Of a DNA stretch of 64,000 nt, positions 1-13,312 are shown piece after piece. Origin of the DNA: an uncultured Gammaproteobacteria bacterium (GTDB lineage: Bacteria; Pseudomonadota; Gammaproteobacteria; Pseudomonadales; Pseudohongiellaceae); assembly GCA_913060695.1 (NCBI GenBank), contig CAJXUA010000006.1:1-64000 (forward strand). Reading direction: 5' to 3'. The translations under genes were made by a program, and so were the position numbers. Positions within the stretch are counted from its first letter, which is position 1. Every line of letters starts with the position of its first letter. The notes under the pieces are model-generated. The model did not search any database. It had not been told where the DNA came from and was given only the letters and a program-made list of their open reading frames with translations.

Positions 1-44
1 CACAGAGTAGATCGTCGGCAGCGTCAGATGTGTATAAGAGACAG
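1..44 (+). other. Illumina Nextera adapter and index (not genomic)
   Basis: Bases 12-25 match the Nextera read-1 adapter and 26-44 the 19-base Tn5 mosaic end AGATGTGTATAAGAGACAG. Bases 4-11 (AGAGTAGA) match the standard i5 index known as N504/S504, and bases 1-3 (CAC) match the end of the P5-side primer. The adapter joins in-frame dnaA sequence at base 45, where tagmentation cut the DNA. This is an untrimmed library end and should be removed before any analysis of the contig end. Confidence 0.98.
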
Positions 45-158
45 GGCCGAGACCATACGACGGTGCTTCACGCATGTAAGCAAGTAAAGAACCTCAGAAG
101 TATTTCTTTGGATTTTTCCGAAGATTACAATAATTTACTGCGAGCGTTAGCGACCTAA
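45..158 (+). CDS. dnaA: Chromosomal replication initiator DnaA, C-terminal fragment
   Basis: Only the last 37 codons and the TAA stop (156-158) are present. The reading frame begins GRDHTTVLHA, the DnaA signature in domain IV whose helix-turn-helix binds DnaA boxes, and continues to the end of the protein. The 5' part is missing because the contig begins here at the sequencing adapter, not because the gene is broken. The following dnaN, recF and gyrB genes confirm the usual dnaA operon order. The origin itself would lie upstream and is not in the window. Confidence 0.95.
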   Translation, partial: GRDHTTVLHACKQVKNLRSISLDFSEDYNNLLRALAT

Positions 159-218
159 GGCGTCTGTCGCGACGCTCGATGAACGACACCACATAAAAAC
201 TAACTGAGTGACATAGCT

Positions 219-1328
219 ATGTATTTTGTAATCTCACGGGAAGCAATTTTAAAACCTTTGCAATTGGTATCGGGTGTTGTGGAACGCCGACAGACCCTGC
301 CAGTGCTTTCAAACGTCTTACTGTCGCTTGATGAGAGTGGCGAGCTCTCGATTACCGGTACAGACTTAGAAGTGGAGTTGATCGGTAGAGTTAGAGTTGC
401 CGGTACTACTAAACCAGGTGAGATTACGGTCCCTGCTCGCAAGCTTGTCGATATTTGTAAATCGCTCTCGGATGATGCAACGCTAGAGTTCACTGTCGAC
501 GACGGCAAAATGGTGATCAAGTCAGGCCGTAGCCGCTTTAGCCTTGCAACTCTCGCGGCGAGCGAATTCCCGAATACTGAGGAAGAGCCCGGCACTATAG
601 AGCTCACTGTTCCCCAGCAAGCGCTTAAATCTCTGCTAGATGGCACGTCCTTCGCGATGGCTCAACAAGATGTTCGATACTATCTAAATGGTATGCTGTT
701 CGAGTTGGCTGCAGACTATTTGCGCGTTGTCGCTACCGACGGTCACCGTCTTGCGATGCAAACTCTGACTATGGAAAACGATGTAACGGCGCCAGTGCAG
801 TTAATATTGCCACGCAAAGGCGTAATCGAACTAGGTCGTCTGTTAACTGGAGAAGAAGCCGATATATCGATCGTCTTTGGCCGCAATCATGTGCGCGCAA
901 AAACGGCGGATGTGACGTTTACGTCTAAGTTAGTTGATGGCAAGTTCCCAGACTACAATCGTGTGCTGCCAAAGGGTGGCGATAAGATTGTGATTGGCGA
1001 TCGTCTCGAGCTTAAACAGGCCTTCGCCCGCACTTCCATTCTCTCGAACGAGAAATACCGTGGTATCCGCGTCTTGTTGAGCAACGCTGAGATGCGCATT
1101 CTCGCTAACAATCCTGACCAGGAAGAGGCAGAAGAAGTCGTTTCGGTGGATTATGACGGCGATTCGCTCGAAGTGGGCTTTAACGTTAGCTATCTAGTGG
1201 ATGTATTGACGGTATTGTCTTCGGAAAAAGTGCAGATCACTCTGTTAGATTCCAACTCTAGCGCCCTTCTTGAGGCTGCGGGCGGGAACTCAGAAGCGCT
1301 TTACGTTGTTATGCCGATGCGGCTATAG
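219..1328 (+). CDS. dnaN: DNA polymerase III beta sliding clamp
   Basis: A 369-residue protein, the usual length, beginning MYFVISREAILKPL, with the three repeated clamp domains of the family. It forms the ring that holds the replicative polymerase on DNA and also recruits other polymerases and repair proteins through a hydrophobic pocket. The C-terminus ends in the conserved YVVMPMRL-type tail. It lies 60 bases after dnaA and 46 bases before recF, so the three are probably co-transcribed. The ATG at 219 fits the family N-terminus and no better upstream start is visible. Confidence 0.98.
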   Translation: MYFVISREAILKPLQLVSGVVERRQTLPVLSNVLLSLDESGELSITGTDLEVELIGRVRVAGTTKPGEITVPARKLVDICKSLSDDATLEFTVDDGKMVIKSGRSRFSLATLAASEFPNTEEEPGTIELTVPQQALKSLLDGTSFAMAQQDVRYYLNGMLFELAADYLRVVATDGHRLAMQTLTMENDVTAPVQLILPRKGVIELGRLLTGEEADISIVFGRNHVRAKTADVTFTSKLVDGKFPDYNRVLPKGGDKIVIGDRLELKQAFARTSILSNEKYRGIRVLLSNAEMRILANNPDQEEAEEVVSVDYDGDSLEVGFNVSYLVDVLTVLSSEKVQITLLDSNSSALLEAAGGNSEALYVVMPMRL

Positions 1329-1374
1329 GCGAGAGTTTGACCTCGCTAGACGCAAAAGCGCAATCCTCTTAATT

Positions 1375-4969
<3,595 letters not shown>

Positions 4970-4976
4970 CAAAGGC

Positions 4977-5714
4977 TTAGGGTTTGTTGGGGGAGCCGCT
5001 AATGACATCCATGTTAGCGGCAAGCCACTGCGAATAAGCCTCTGTGACCTCTGTTGCACTCTTTCCTTCGCTTGATATGGGCGCACCGATGCGCACGCGA
5101 ATGACGCCTGGCTTCTTCATAATCGTGTGGGCTGGCCAACAATCCCCAGCGTTATGAATCACGGGTAATGCCATAGCATTGGCGGAGACCGCCAGTTTTG
5201 CGCCGCCTCGGGACAAATTTTTCACTGTGCCTGCCGGGCTGCGACTACCCTCCGGAAATATCACTACCGAGAGCCCATCTAGTAGACGCTGTTTGCCTTG
5301 TACTAGTAGGGACCGCCCCGCTTCTCTGGGTTTGCTGCGATCGATCGCGATAGGTTTCTGCAGGCGCATCGCCCAACCCCAGAATGGGATCTTTAGCAGT
5401 TCTTTCTTGAGGATTGGACAAACTGGTGAAATCGCATAATAAAGATAGATGGTTTCCCACGAGCTCTGGTGAGTACTCAATACTACGACGGGGTGGTCGG
5501 GAATATTCTCTTCCCCCTGAATGTCATAGCGCACGCCACATGTGATTCGCAGCCAGAAGAGCACGAAGCGACACCAGAGAGAATAAATAACGAAGCGGCG
5601 TTTCAAAGGGATAAACCAGAACACTGTCATACAGGTGACAGAGATGATGATGGTCGCGATGAAATACCCGGTGTAGAAAAGCAAAGAGCGAAGAAGATTT
5701 AGTGCATTACTCAA
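4977..5714 (-). CDS. 1-acyl-sn-glycerol-3-phosphate acyltransferase (PlsC family)
   Basis: A 245-residue membrane-bound acyltransferase that would acylate lysophosphatidic acid to phosphatidic acid. An N-terminal hydrophobic helix (about residues 10-35) is followed by the active-site block STHQSSWET, with H82 and E87 in place of the more common HX4D pair, and by FPEGSRS at 153-159. The only plausible start in frame is TTG at 5714; the nearest upstream codons reach a stop. It is the last gene of a glyQ-glyS-gmhB-plsC operon, 12 bases after gmhB. The same neighbour follows gyrB in Pseudomonas. Confidence 0.88.
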   Translation of the reverse strand: MSNALNLLRSLLFYTGYFIATIIISVTCMTVFWFIPLKRRFVIYSLWCRFVLFWLRITCGVRYDIQGEENIPDHPVVVLSTHQSSWETIYLYYAISPVCPILKKELLKIPFWGWAMRLQKPIAIDRSKPREAGRSLLVQGKQRLLDGLSVVIFPEGSRSPAGTVKNLSRGGAKLAVSANAMALPVIHNAGDCWPAHTIMKKPGVIRVRIGAPISSEGKSATEVTEAYSQWLAANMDVISGSPNKP

Positions 5715-5726
5715 AATGGGAACTCA

Positions 5727-6281
5727 TCATTGGGGTGGAGTAGCCTGCAGAAGCGAATCCACATACTCCTTGAGGTTATTAAAGACGGAGACGCCGTCGA
5801 GTTCGTTCTCGCTCGATTCGGCGAGGGTAATCTCGCCTTTGCCGGTACGCACTAATACCGGGGTGCATCCTGCGAGTTTGGCGCACATTAAGTCTTTTGA
5901 GCTATCGCCAACGAAAGGCAAATGTTCGGCATTGGTGCCGAACTCACATTCGATCTGCTCGATTAGGCCGATTTTTGGCTTACGACATTCGCAATCGTCA
6001 TCGGGGCCGTGGGGGCAGAAGAACACGCCACTGATCTGACCGCCCTCCTCCTCGACTAGATTGCACATCTTCTGATGCATCGCCGCGAGCTCAAATTCGT
6101 CGAAGAAACCGCGGGATATACCGGATTGATTGGTCGCAACGGCAACTGTGTAGCCTGCCTTGCTGAGTTTGGCAATCGCCTCGATGCTGCCGGGGATCGC
6201 CTCCCACTCATCAACGGATTTGACGTAGTCGTCAGAGTCTTTATTGATGACCCCGTCTCTATCCAGAATGATTAACTTCAC
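5727..6281 (-). CDS. gmhB: D-glycero-beta-D-manno-heptose-1,7-bisphosphate 7-phosphatase
   Basis: A 184-residue HAD-superfamily phosphatase that removes the 7-phosphate in synthesis of the ADP-heptose precursor of the lipopolysaccharide inner core. It has the nucleophile motif DRDGVIN (D7, D9), and the zinc-binding loop of this family with C89, H91, C97 and C99 (CPHGPDDDCEC). Its length is normal. It lies 23 bases after glyS and 12 before the acyltransferase gene, within one leftward operon. Confidence 0.95.
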   Translation of the reverse strand: MKLIILDRDGVINKDSDDYVKSVDEWEAIPGSIEAIAKLSKAGYTVAVATNQSGISRGFFDEFELAAMHQKMCNLVEEEGGQISGVFFCPHGPDDDCECRKPKIGLIEQIECEFGTNAEHLPFVGDSSKDLMCAKLAGCTPVLVRTGKGEITLAESSENELDGVSVFNNLKEYVDSLLQATPPQ

Positions 6282-6304
6282 TTCTTGGCTCCGCTGTCTT
6301 AGTG

Positions 6305-8383
6305 CTAGCTTTGATGGAGGTAAGAGATATCCGCGACCTGCAAGAACTGGGTGCGCAGTGCGGCAAGTAGCTTGATGCGGTTAGCCCGCAGAGCGAGATC
6401 CTCGTCCATCACCAATACTTTCTCGAAAAAATTATCGATCGCCTGTTTGCTGCCAGCCAGCGCTTCTAGACCTGCAGTGTATTCACGCTTCTGGAACAGG
6501 GGCTCGGCGACTAAGCGGCACTGCTCTAGCGTGTCCGCTAGTTGTTGTTCGGCGGCATCCTTAAACAGACTCGGGTCCACGGCGTCACCTGCATTTGCGT
6601 TGTCGCCTTGCTTTTGCAGGATATTAGAAACGCGCTTATTCGCGGAGGCCAGAGACTGCGCCTCTGCCAACTGACTGAACCGGTGTACTGCGCGAATGCG
6701 GAGATTGAAATCCCAAGGCTTAGTTGGCTTGAGCTGGAATACAGACTGGAAGACCTCGGCGCTAATGCCCTCGGCTTGGTACCAGGCGCGGAAGCGGTCC
6801 AAGAGGAAATCGAAGACCTGCGTGTCTAAGCCTTCAGGTAATTTAAGGGCGCTGTACTGCTCGCAAGCATTGCGGATGCAAAGCAAGATATCGAGGTCTA
6901 GCTCTTTCTCTACGATGATGCGCAGGATGCCAAGTGCCGCACGGCGAAGTGCGAACGGGTCCTTAGAGCCCGTGGGTGGTTGCCCAATAGCGAAAAGGCC
7001 AACGATCGTGTCGAGCTTGTCGGCAATGGCTAACACGCAACCAGTGGTAGTGCTGGGCAACTGATCCCCAGAGAAACGGGGCATATACTGCTCGTTTAGA
7101 GCTAGCGCAACTTCGTCGGGTTCTTTGTCATGCAGCGCATAGTGATAACCAGCTATACCCTGTAATTCGGCAAATTCTGATACGAGATCGGTAACTAGGT
7201 CGCACTTCGAGAGTAATGCCGCTCGCTCGCACCATGGCCCAGAGGCCGACAGCTGCGCAGCGATGAAGAGGCTCAACTGTGAGACACGCGCGGATTTCTC
7301 GAACACCGTGCCCAACTCTTGTTGGAAAACGATGGTCTTGAGTTGTTCTTGTCGAGAGGCCAGTGTCTGCTTACGATCGGTATCGAAGAAGAACTTCGCG
7401 TCCGAAAGCCTAGGGCGGATTACCCTTTCGTTGCCGGCGATAACCTGCGCGGGGTCTTGGCTGATGATATTGCTAACGGTAATGAAGTTAGGCAGCAATT
7501 GCTCTTTCTCATCGAGTAAATAGAAGCACTTCTGGTGTGACTTCAAAGAGGACACTAGGGCCTCACGTGGCACTGAAAGGAAGTGTTCATCGAAGCGCCC
7601 CGTCAATGCGACCGGCCACTCAACTAAAGCAGTAACCTCATCGAGAAGATCTTCCTCGATGATCACCGTGGCGCCAAGCTGTTCACCCTGCTCTGTGACC
7701 AAGCGGCGGATAATCTCTTTACGTGCCTCGTAGTCCACCACGACGAAGGCCTTCTCTAGGAGTGCCTCGTACTGAGCGGGCGAGCTAATCTCTATCGTCT
7801 GGTCATGCATGAAGCGGTGACCACGGGAATGCTTGCCCGAGTCGATGCCGAGAATGGTCGCGGGCAGTACTTCATCGCCGAACAGCATTACGATCCAATG
7901 CACGGGCCGAACGAACTCTTCCCTACTGCTCCCCCAACGCATCTTCTTAGGGATGGGCAGAGACGCTAGTGCTTTTACCACGATGTCGGCTAGTAGCGCT
8001 TTGGTTTCACTGCCCTTGCTGGTGGAGCGAAAGGTCAATTTTAGGACGCCATCTTTCTCGACTTGTTCGAGGGCCTCGAGGTCAACACCACAAGAGCGCG
8101 CGAAACCGGCCGCTGCCGGAGTCGGCTCGCCCTCTTTATCATAGGCGGCAGCCACTGCAGGGCCAGTTCTCTCAACGGCTTTGTCCGCCTGCTTCTCGTC
8201 TAGCCCTGAAATTCTCACAGCGAGGCGACGTGGGGTGGCAAAACTATCGATCGAGGTGAAGCCAAGCGCTGCAGACTCTACAGCGCCACGAATCCCGGCA
8301 GTAAACGCCTGAGATAGTTGACGTAGGGCCTTCGGTGGCAGTTCGCCCGTGCCTATTTCTACAAAAAAGTCTCTAGTTGCCAT
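6305..8383 (-). CDS. glyS: Glycyl-tRNA synthetase beta subunit
   Basis: A 692-residue subunit (E. coli 689) of the alpha2-beta2 glycyl-tRNA synthetase. It begins MATRDFFVEIGTGELPPKAL, the family N-terminus. The beta chain carries the tRNA-recognition and anticodon-binding parts. An open TTG lies four codons upstream at 8395, but ATG 8383 has AGGAAA just before it and gives the conserved start. The partner glyQ is 65 bases upstream in the same operon. Confidence 0.97.
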   Translation of the reverse strand: MATRDFFVEIGTGELPPKALRQLSQAFTAGIRGAVESAALGFTSIDSFATPRRLAVRISGLDEKQADKAVERTGPAVAAAYDKEGEPTPAAAGFARSCGVDLEALEQVEKDGVLKLTFRSTSKGSETKALLADIVVKALASLPIPKKMRWGSSREEFVRPVHWIVMLFGDEVLPATILGIDSGKHSRGHRFMHDQTIEISSPAQYEALLEKAFVVVDYEARKEIIRRLVTEQGEQLGATVIIEEDLLDEVTALVEWPVALTGRFDEHFLSVPREALVSSLKSHQKCFYLLDEKEQLLPNFITVSNIISQDPAQVIAGNERVIRPRLSDAKFFFDTDRKQTLASRQEQLKTIVFQQELGTVFEKSARVSQLSLFIAAQLSASGPWCERAALLSKCDLVTDLVSEFAELQGIAGYHYALHDKEPDEVALALNEQYMPRFSGDQLPSTTTGCVLAIADKLDTIVGLFAIGQPPTGSKDPFALRRAALGILRIIVEKELDLDILLCIRNACEQYSALKLPEGLDTQVFDFLLDRFRAWYQAEGISAEVFQSVFQLKPTKPWDFNLRIRAVHRFSQLAEAQSLASANKRVSNILQKQGDNANAGDAVDPSLFKDAAEQQLADTLEQCRLVAEPLFQKREYTAGLEALAGSKQAIDNFFEKVLVMDEDLALRANRIKLLAALRTQFLQVADISYLHQS

Positions 8384-8448
8384 GGTTTCCTGCAATATCT
8401 ATTCAAATGGAGCGGCACGATGCCAAGTTGCCATCGCGTACTCTGCGG

Positions 8449-9387
8449 CTATGTGTCCAGGTATTGATCTCGTAAGGCTTGCGGTGCCAGGGGGAAACCC
8501 AAGGCCTTGCGGCTCTCGAAATAAGTCTCGGCGACTTTTCGAGAAAGGGCTCGAACTCGCAAGATAAAGCGCTGGCGCTCTGTCACGGAGATGGCATGGC
8601 GCGCATCGAGAAGATTGAAATAATGGGAGGCCTTGAGTACCTGCTCGTAGGCTGGCAGTGCTAAGCCCTTCTCGATTAATAACTCACACTGTGCCTCGCA
8701 GTCGTCGAAGTAGCGAAACAGGTTTGGCACGTTCGCATGCTCGAAATTATAGGCGGACATCTCGACCTCGTTCTGCAGGAACACATCACCATAGGTGACC
8801 ACTCCGTTGGGACCATTGGTCCACACGATGTCATAGATACTATCGACACCCTGTAAATACATCGCGATACGTTCGATTCCGTAGGTAATCTCGCCGCTAA
8901 CGGGGAAGCACTCGAGGCCGCCCACTTGCTGGAAATAGGTGAACTGAGTCACTTCCATGCCATTCAGCCAGACTTCCCAGCCTAGACCCCATGCGCCGAG
9001 AGTCGGAGACTCCCAGTTGTCTTCAACGAAGCGAATATCGTGTATCTTCGTATCGATACCGAGGCTAACCAAGGACTCTAAATAGAGCTCCTGAATATCG
9101 GGCGGCGAAGGCTTAAGAATGACTTGGAATTGGTAATAATGCTGGAGCCTATTGGGGTTCTCGCCATAACGACCATCTGTTGGTCGACGGCTGGGCTGCA
9201 CATAGGCAGTATTCCAGCTCTCGGGGCCAATGGCCTTTAGGAAGGTGGCGGGATGGAAGGTGCCTGCGCCGACTTCCATATCCAGTGGCTGCATAAGCAC
9301 GCAGCCTTTATTCGCCCAAAATTGTTGGAGCGCCAGAATTAAACCTTGAAAGGTCCCAAGGTCGGGCTGCGGTGCTGTGGCGGACAA
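8449..9387 (-). CDS. glyQ: Glycyl-tRNA synthetase alpha subunit
   Basis: The catalytic class II subunit, with [39 protein letters not shown] and [10 protein letters not shown]. The frame is open to an ATG at 9453 (334 residues), which would add about 22 residues not usual in the family. A TTG at 9387 is preceded by GGAG with six bases between and gives a 312-residue protein beginning (M)[17 protein letters not shown], close to the usual length, so I chose it. Which start is used is unproven. It forms an operon with glyS. Confidence 0.93.
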   Translation of the reverse strand: MSATAPQPDLGTFQGLILALQQFWANKGCVLMQPLDMEVGAGTFHPATFLKAIGPESWNTAYVQPSRRPTDGRYGENPNRLQHYYQFQVILKPSPPDIQELYLESLVSLGIDTKIHDIRFVEDNWESPTLGAWGLGWEVWLNGMEVTQFTYFQQVGGLECFPVSGEITYGIERIAMYLQGVDSIYDIVWTNGPNGVVTYGDVFLQNEVEMSAYNFEHANVPNLFRYFDDCEAQCELLIEKGLALPAYEQVLKASHYFNLLDARHAISVTERQRFILRVRALSRKVAETYFESRKALGFPLAPQALRDQYLDT

Positions 9388-9461
9388 GAAACTCTCCGGG
9401 GGGTCAATAATTAGAAGAGGCCGATTATCCTCGATTCTATAGTCAATATCCATACTAGTGG

Positions 9462-9480
9462 CCGATACCTCCCGTATCGG
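9462..9480 (-). promoter_or_regulatory. Hairpin upstream of glyQ with a Shine-Dalgarno-like loop
   Basis: CCGATAC (9462-9468) and GTATCGG (9474-9480) are perfect 7-base arms around a 5-base loop. Read on the leftward mRNA the loop is GGGAG, a ribosome-binding-like sequence. It sits in the 235 bases between the glyQ start and the divergent acyltransferase gene. It could influence translation from the upstream ATG 9453 or act as an operator; neither is shown. Confidence 0.5.
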
Positions 9481-9622
9481 TCAGTCGCTTTTGCTGGGAG
9501 CGCTAAGCTACTATAGAATTCGGCCACGCCGAGCCATGCTTGAAGCGCTAGATCCCTAGTGGAGAGTCCGGCGCAAAGAGGATTTCGCTATTTCGAACAT
9601 AAAAGTCTATTCGCTCATTACA

Positions 9623-10483
9623 GTGCTGCGTTTGTGTAGCCTACTGCCCCTGCGTGTCGCCCATGGCTTGGGTTCGGCAATCGGTAAGTTTGCGTGGATG
9701 CGCAAGACCGAGTCGGCTCGCGTTACCCGCAAAAATTTAGAGCTCTGTTTTCCCAACCTGACGACGCGAGAACTAGACGATTTAGCGAAGGAAAGCCTAA
9801 TAGAGACCGCGAAGACAGCGTGCGAGCTGGGCAGAATCTGGGTTCGTCCCGCGTCCCAGGCACTCGAACACATCGTAAGGGTTAGCGGACAGGAGATTCT
9901 CGACGAGGCGATTGACGCGAACAAAGGCGTGATCATGTTGGCGCCCCATCTCGGCAATTGGGAGTTATGTGGCCTGTTTCTCGACAGCCAGTGCCAATCA
10001 ACCTATCTCTACAAGCCACCGAAACTGGTAGCCTTCGAAGAACGCATGCTGAAATATCGAGGTAGGCTGGGAGCGAAGCTCGCCCCTACCACGGCCAAAG
10101 GGGTGGCGATGTTAGTCAAGGCATTAGGCCGTGGCGAGATCGTGGGTATCTTGCCGGATCAAGAACCGAATTTTGATAGCGGAGTATTCGCGCCTTTCTT
10201 TGGCGTAGACGCCCTCACCATGACTTTGGTCGCTAAATTAGCTAAACGTACAGAGGCAACGGTGCTCAGTATCTTTGCAAAACGTTTAGCGCAAGGCGAG
10301 GGTTTTGAGGTAGTGATCGCGAGTGCTAGGACTGATGTCGACAGTGTCGATTTAGACTTAGCGGCACGCGCCTTAAACACAACGGTAGAAGACTGTGTTC
10401 GACAGGCTCCCAGTCAATACCAATGGGAATACCGCCGCTTCAAGCGTCAAGCAGACGGCACTAAGAACGCCCTGTATCGCTAG
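9623..10483 (+). CDS. Lipid A lauroyl/myristoyl acyltransferase family protein (HtrB/LpxL-like)
   Basis: A 286-residue member of the late lipid A acyltransferase family, which transfers a fatty acyl chain to a lipid A precursor at the inner membrane. The active-site pair H109 and E114 lies in APHLGNWELCG, and GILPDQEP is a further family block. No ATG is available: the frame upstream to the stop at 9557 offers only GTG 9623 among usual start codons. The exact acyl chain and acceptor cannot be told. Its stop codon is interlocked with that of trkH. Confidence 0.88.
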   Translation: MLRLCSLLPLRVAHGLGSAIGKFAWMRKTESARVTRKNLELCFPNLTTRELDDLAKESLIETAKTACELGRIWVRPASQALEHIVRVSGQEILDEAIDANKGVIMLAPHLGNWELCGLFLDSQCQSTYLYKPPKLVAFEERMLKYRGRLGAKLAPTTAKGVAMLVKALGRGEIVGILPDQEPNFDSGVFAPFFGVDALTMTLVAKLAKRTEATVLSIFAKRLAQGEGFEVVIASARTDVDSVDLDLAARALNTTVEDCVRQAPSQYQWEYRRFKRQADGTKNALYR

Positions 10484-11931
10484 CGGCGCCAGAACATAGG
10501 GAGGAATAGCACTAGTAGTGTGAAAATTTCCAAGCGCCCAAGTAGCATTGCGAAACACAGAATCCACTTCCCGGTATCGGTCACCATGCTGTAATTCTTC
10601 GCCACTCCCTCGAGACCTGGACCTAAATTATTGATGGCCGCCCCTACTGAGCTGAACGCAGTAACGACATCCATGCCGGTGGCGAGCATTGCGAGCAGTA
10701 GTGCTAGAAACACCATCACATACATCGCGAAGAAGCCCCAAACCGAGTCGATGACTTTGTCTGGCACTAACGTGCTGCCGAGCTTAATGGGGATGACCGC
10801 GCTAGGGTGAATGAGGCGTTGAATCTCCCGCAAGCCCTGCTTAAGAATTAGGAGGATGCGGATTACTTTCATCCCGCCGCCGGTCGAGCCGGCACAGGCT
10901 CCTATGATGGAAGCATAGATCAACATATAGGGCAGCACCGAAGGCCATATGCTGAAGTCATCGGTGGTAAAGCCGGTAGTTGTTGCAATAGAAACACTCT
11001 GGAAGGCGCCGTGTATCACAGAATCAAATAGCGAATAGGTCTGCGTGAAATACAATACGCTCACTGTGACTATCACAAGCACGATCATCATTGCCGAGTA
11101 GAATTGCAGTTCGGGGTCGCGCAAGTATTGAGTCACACTCTTGGACCGCCAAGCGGTAAAGTGCAAAGCGAAATTTATGCCGGCTAGAAACATGAATACC
11201 GTTGCAATCATGTTAATAAGTGGGCTGTCGAAAAATCCAAGGCTGGCATCGTGAGTAGAGAACCCACCGACCGCAATGGTCGTAAAACTGTGACAGATTG
11301 CGTCGAATAAGGTCATCCCCGCCGCCCAGAAACACAGCGTACAGGCCAGCGTTAACGCTAAATAAATATACCATAGCGCCTTCGCCGTTTCGGCGAGTCG
11401 TGGCACTAAGTTGTCGTTCTTGACCGGACCAGGACTTTCAGCGCGGTATAACTGCATACCACCGATACCCAGCATAGGGAGCACTGCCACTGCTAAGGCA
11501 ATGATCCCCATGCCCCCTAACCATTGCAATTGCTGGCGGTAAAACAGAATCGATTTGGGCAGCGAGTCGAGACCCACGATCACTGTCGCGCCTGTTGTAC
11601 TTAGCCCGGAGATCGACTCGAAAACGGCGTCGGTGATCGATAGCGGCAGATCCGCCGAAAAGAAAAATGGCAGCGCGCCGAAGGTGCCTAGTACGGTCCA
11701 GAAGAGAGTAACTACTAGGAATCCGTCACGGGTGCGCAGCTCTTTCTTTGCACCAATGGTGAGAAACCAGAGGATCAAGCCGGTGACGAAGGTAACTAGA
11801 AGTGCCATTGAAAAGGAGCGAATCTCGCCATCGCTGTAGATAAGCGAAACGAGAATGGACGGAAGATTCGCGAGGATGCTGAAGAGCATCAAGAGCAAAC
11901 CTAGTATTCGACAAACGATGGAAAAATGCAT
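10480..11931 (-). CDS. trkH: Trk potassium uptake system, membrane subunit TrkH
   Basis: A 483-residue polytopic membrane protein, the same length as E. coli TrkH. It forms the potassium channel with four pore repeats, visible as glycine-rich loops such as SGLSTTGATV, VGGFSTHDAS and TTTGFTTDD. It is regulated by TrkA, whose gene lies immediately upstream. The frame runs back to a TTG at 11958, inside trkA. ATG 11931 gives MHFSIVCRILGLLLM, the usual start, seven bases after the trkA stop. Confidence 0.95.
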   Translation of the reverse strand: MHFSIVCRILGLLLMLFSILANLPSILVSLIYSDGEIRSFSMALLVTFVTGLILWFLTIGAKKELRTRDGFLVVTLFWTVLGTFGALPFFFSADLPLSITDAVFESISGLSTTGATVIVGLDSLPKSILFYRQQLQWLGGMGIIALAVAVLPMLGIGGMQLYRAESPGPVKNDNLVPRLAETAKALWYIYLALTLACTLCFWAAGMTLFDAICHSFTTIAVGGFSTHDASLGFFDSPLINMIATVFMFLAGINFALHFTAWRSKSVTQYLRDPELQFYSAMMIVLVIVTVSVLYFTQTYSLFDSVIHGAFQSVSIATTTGFTTDDFSIWPSVLPYMLIYASIIGACAGSTGGGMKVIRILLILKQGLREIQRLIHPSAVIPIKLGSTLVPDKVIDSVWGFFAMYVMVFLALLLAMLATGMDVVTAFSSVGAAINNLGPGLEGVAKNYSMVTDTGKWILCFAMLLGRLEIFTLLVLFLPMFWRR

Positions 11932-11938
11932 AGGTCTC

Positions 11939-13312
11939 TCAGAAGAAAGTAAGGCCAACCTGGAATAGGCGTTCTACTTCAGGGATGCGCTTTTTGTCCA
12001 CGAGGAACATTATGACGTGATCGCCAGATTGCACCACGATATTATCGTGTGCAATTAATACTTCTTCGTCGCGAACGATCGCGCCAATAGTAGTGCCTTG
12101 AGGTAACTCGATATCTTCGATAGCTTTGCCCACCACCTTGGAGGAATGCTTGTCGCCATGGGCGATAGCCTCGAGTGCCTCCGCGGCACCGCGGCGCAGC
12201 GAGTGAACATTCACGATGTCGCCGCGCCTTACATGGGTCAATAAGCTGCCGATGGTGGCCTGCTGTGGCGAGATCGCAATGTCGATTTCGCCGCCCTGCA
12301 CTAGGTCAACATAGGCGGGGTTATTAATGAGAGTCATGACCTTTCTCGCACCCAGTCGTTTGGCGAGCATCGATGACATGATATTGGCTTCATCGTCGTT
12401 GGTTAGCGCGAGGAAAACGTCGGTATCTTCTATGCTTTCCTCGAGCAGTAGTTCTTTGTCCGAGGCCTCGCCGTTGAGAATAATGGCTCGGTTAAGGCGT
12501 TCGGAAAGATACTCACACCGCTCGGTATTGCGTTCGATGATTTTGGTTTGATATCGATTCTCAACCGCCTCTGCTAAGCGCGAACCGATGTTGCCGCCGC
12601 CGGCGATGATGATGCGTTTGTAGGGTTTGTCGAGCCTGCGTAGCTCTCCCATTACTGCGCGAATATTTTTCTGCGCAGCGATAAAGAACACTTCATCGTC
12701 TGCTTCGATTACCGTAGAGCCTTCCGGCATGATCGCGGTGTCGCGTCGGAAGATCGCAGCCACTCGAGTGTCGACAGAGGGCATGTGTTCGCGCAGGAAA
12801 CGAATCTCCTGTCCAACCAAAGGGCCACCATAGTAGGCTTTTACTGCAACCAGTTGTGCCTTGCCTTCGGCAAAGTCCAGCACCTGCAGGGAGCCAGGCA
12901 GATCGATGAGGCGTTCGATGTAGTGTGATACTAACTGCTCGGGGCTGATCACGACGTCTGCTGCGATTGCACCGGGGCTGAATAAGTCTTCTGAACTCAT
13001 GTAAGAAGCGGAGCGGAGGCGACAGATTTTCTTCGGAGTCTTAAACAGGACATGGGCAATCTGACAGGCAACAAGGTTGATCTCGTCGTTCTCGGTCACC
13101 GCAAGTAACATGTCGGCGTCTTCGGCGCCGGCCGCCCTTAGCACGTCTGGATAAGAGGGCATGCCTACGGCGGTGCCGACATCGATGCGGTCCTTAACCT
13201 CGCGCAATAAGTCGGCGTCGGGGTCCACCAGTGTGATGTCGTTCGCCTCGCTGGCGAGATTCTCTGCAAGCGAGATAGAAACGTGATTTGCGCCAAGAAT
13301 AATTATTTTCAT
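11939..13312 (-). CDS. trkA: Trk potassium uptake system, NAD-binding regulatory protein TrkA
   Basis: A 457-residue cytoplasmic protein of two RCK units (Rossmann fold plus TrkA_C domain each), which gates TrkH in response to nucleotides. The second Rossmann motif is intact (GGGNIG, residues 238-243). The first, normally GAGQVG in this family, reads GANHVS at 7-12, so two conserved glycines are replaced by Asn9 and Ser12. The acidic residue at the end of the second strand (D30) is kept. It directly follows rsmB with no spacer and precedes trkH. Confidence 0.96.
   Translation of the reverse strand: MKIIILGANHVSISLAENLASEANDITLVDPDADLLREVKDRIDVGTAVGMPSYPDVLRAAGAEDADMLLAVTENDEINLVACQIAHVLFKTPKKICRLRSASYMSSEDLFSPGAIAADVVISPEQLVSHYIERLIDLPGSLQVLDFAEGKAQLVAVKAYYGGPLVGQEIRFLREHMPSVDTRVAAIFRRDTAIMPEGSTVIEADDEVFFIAAQKNIRAVMGELRRLDKPYKRIIIAGGGNIGSRLAEAVENRYQTKIIERNTERCEYLSERLNRAIILNGEASDKELLLEESIEDTDVFLALTNDDEANIMSSMLAKRLGARKVMTLINNPAYVDLVQGGEIDIAISPQQATIGSLLTHVRRGDIVNVHSLRRGAAEALEAIAHGDKHSSKVVGKAIEDIELPQGTTIGAIVRDEEVLIAHDNIVVQSGDHVIMFLVDKKRIPEVERLFQVGLTFF

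Noticed and set aside
45-218. Chromosome origin (oriC) near dnaA/dnaN
   Set aside because: Only the dnaA 3' end and 60 bases of spacer are present. No cluster of DnaA boxes or AT-rich unwinding region is seen; the origin would be upstream of the contig start.
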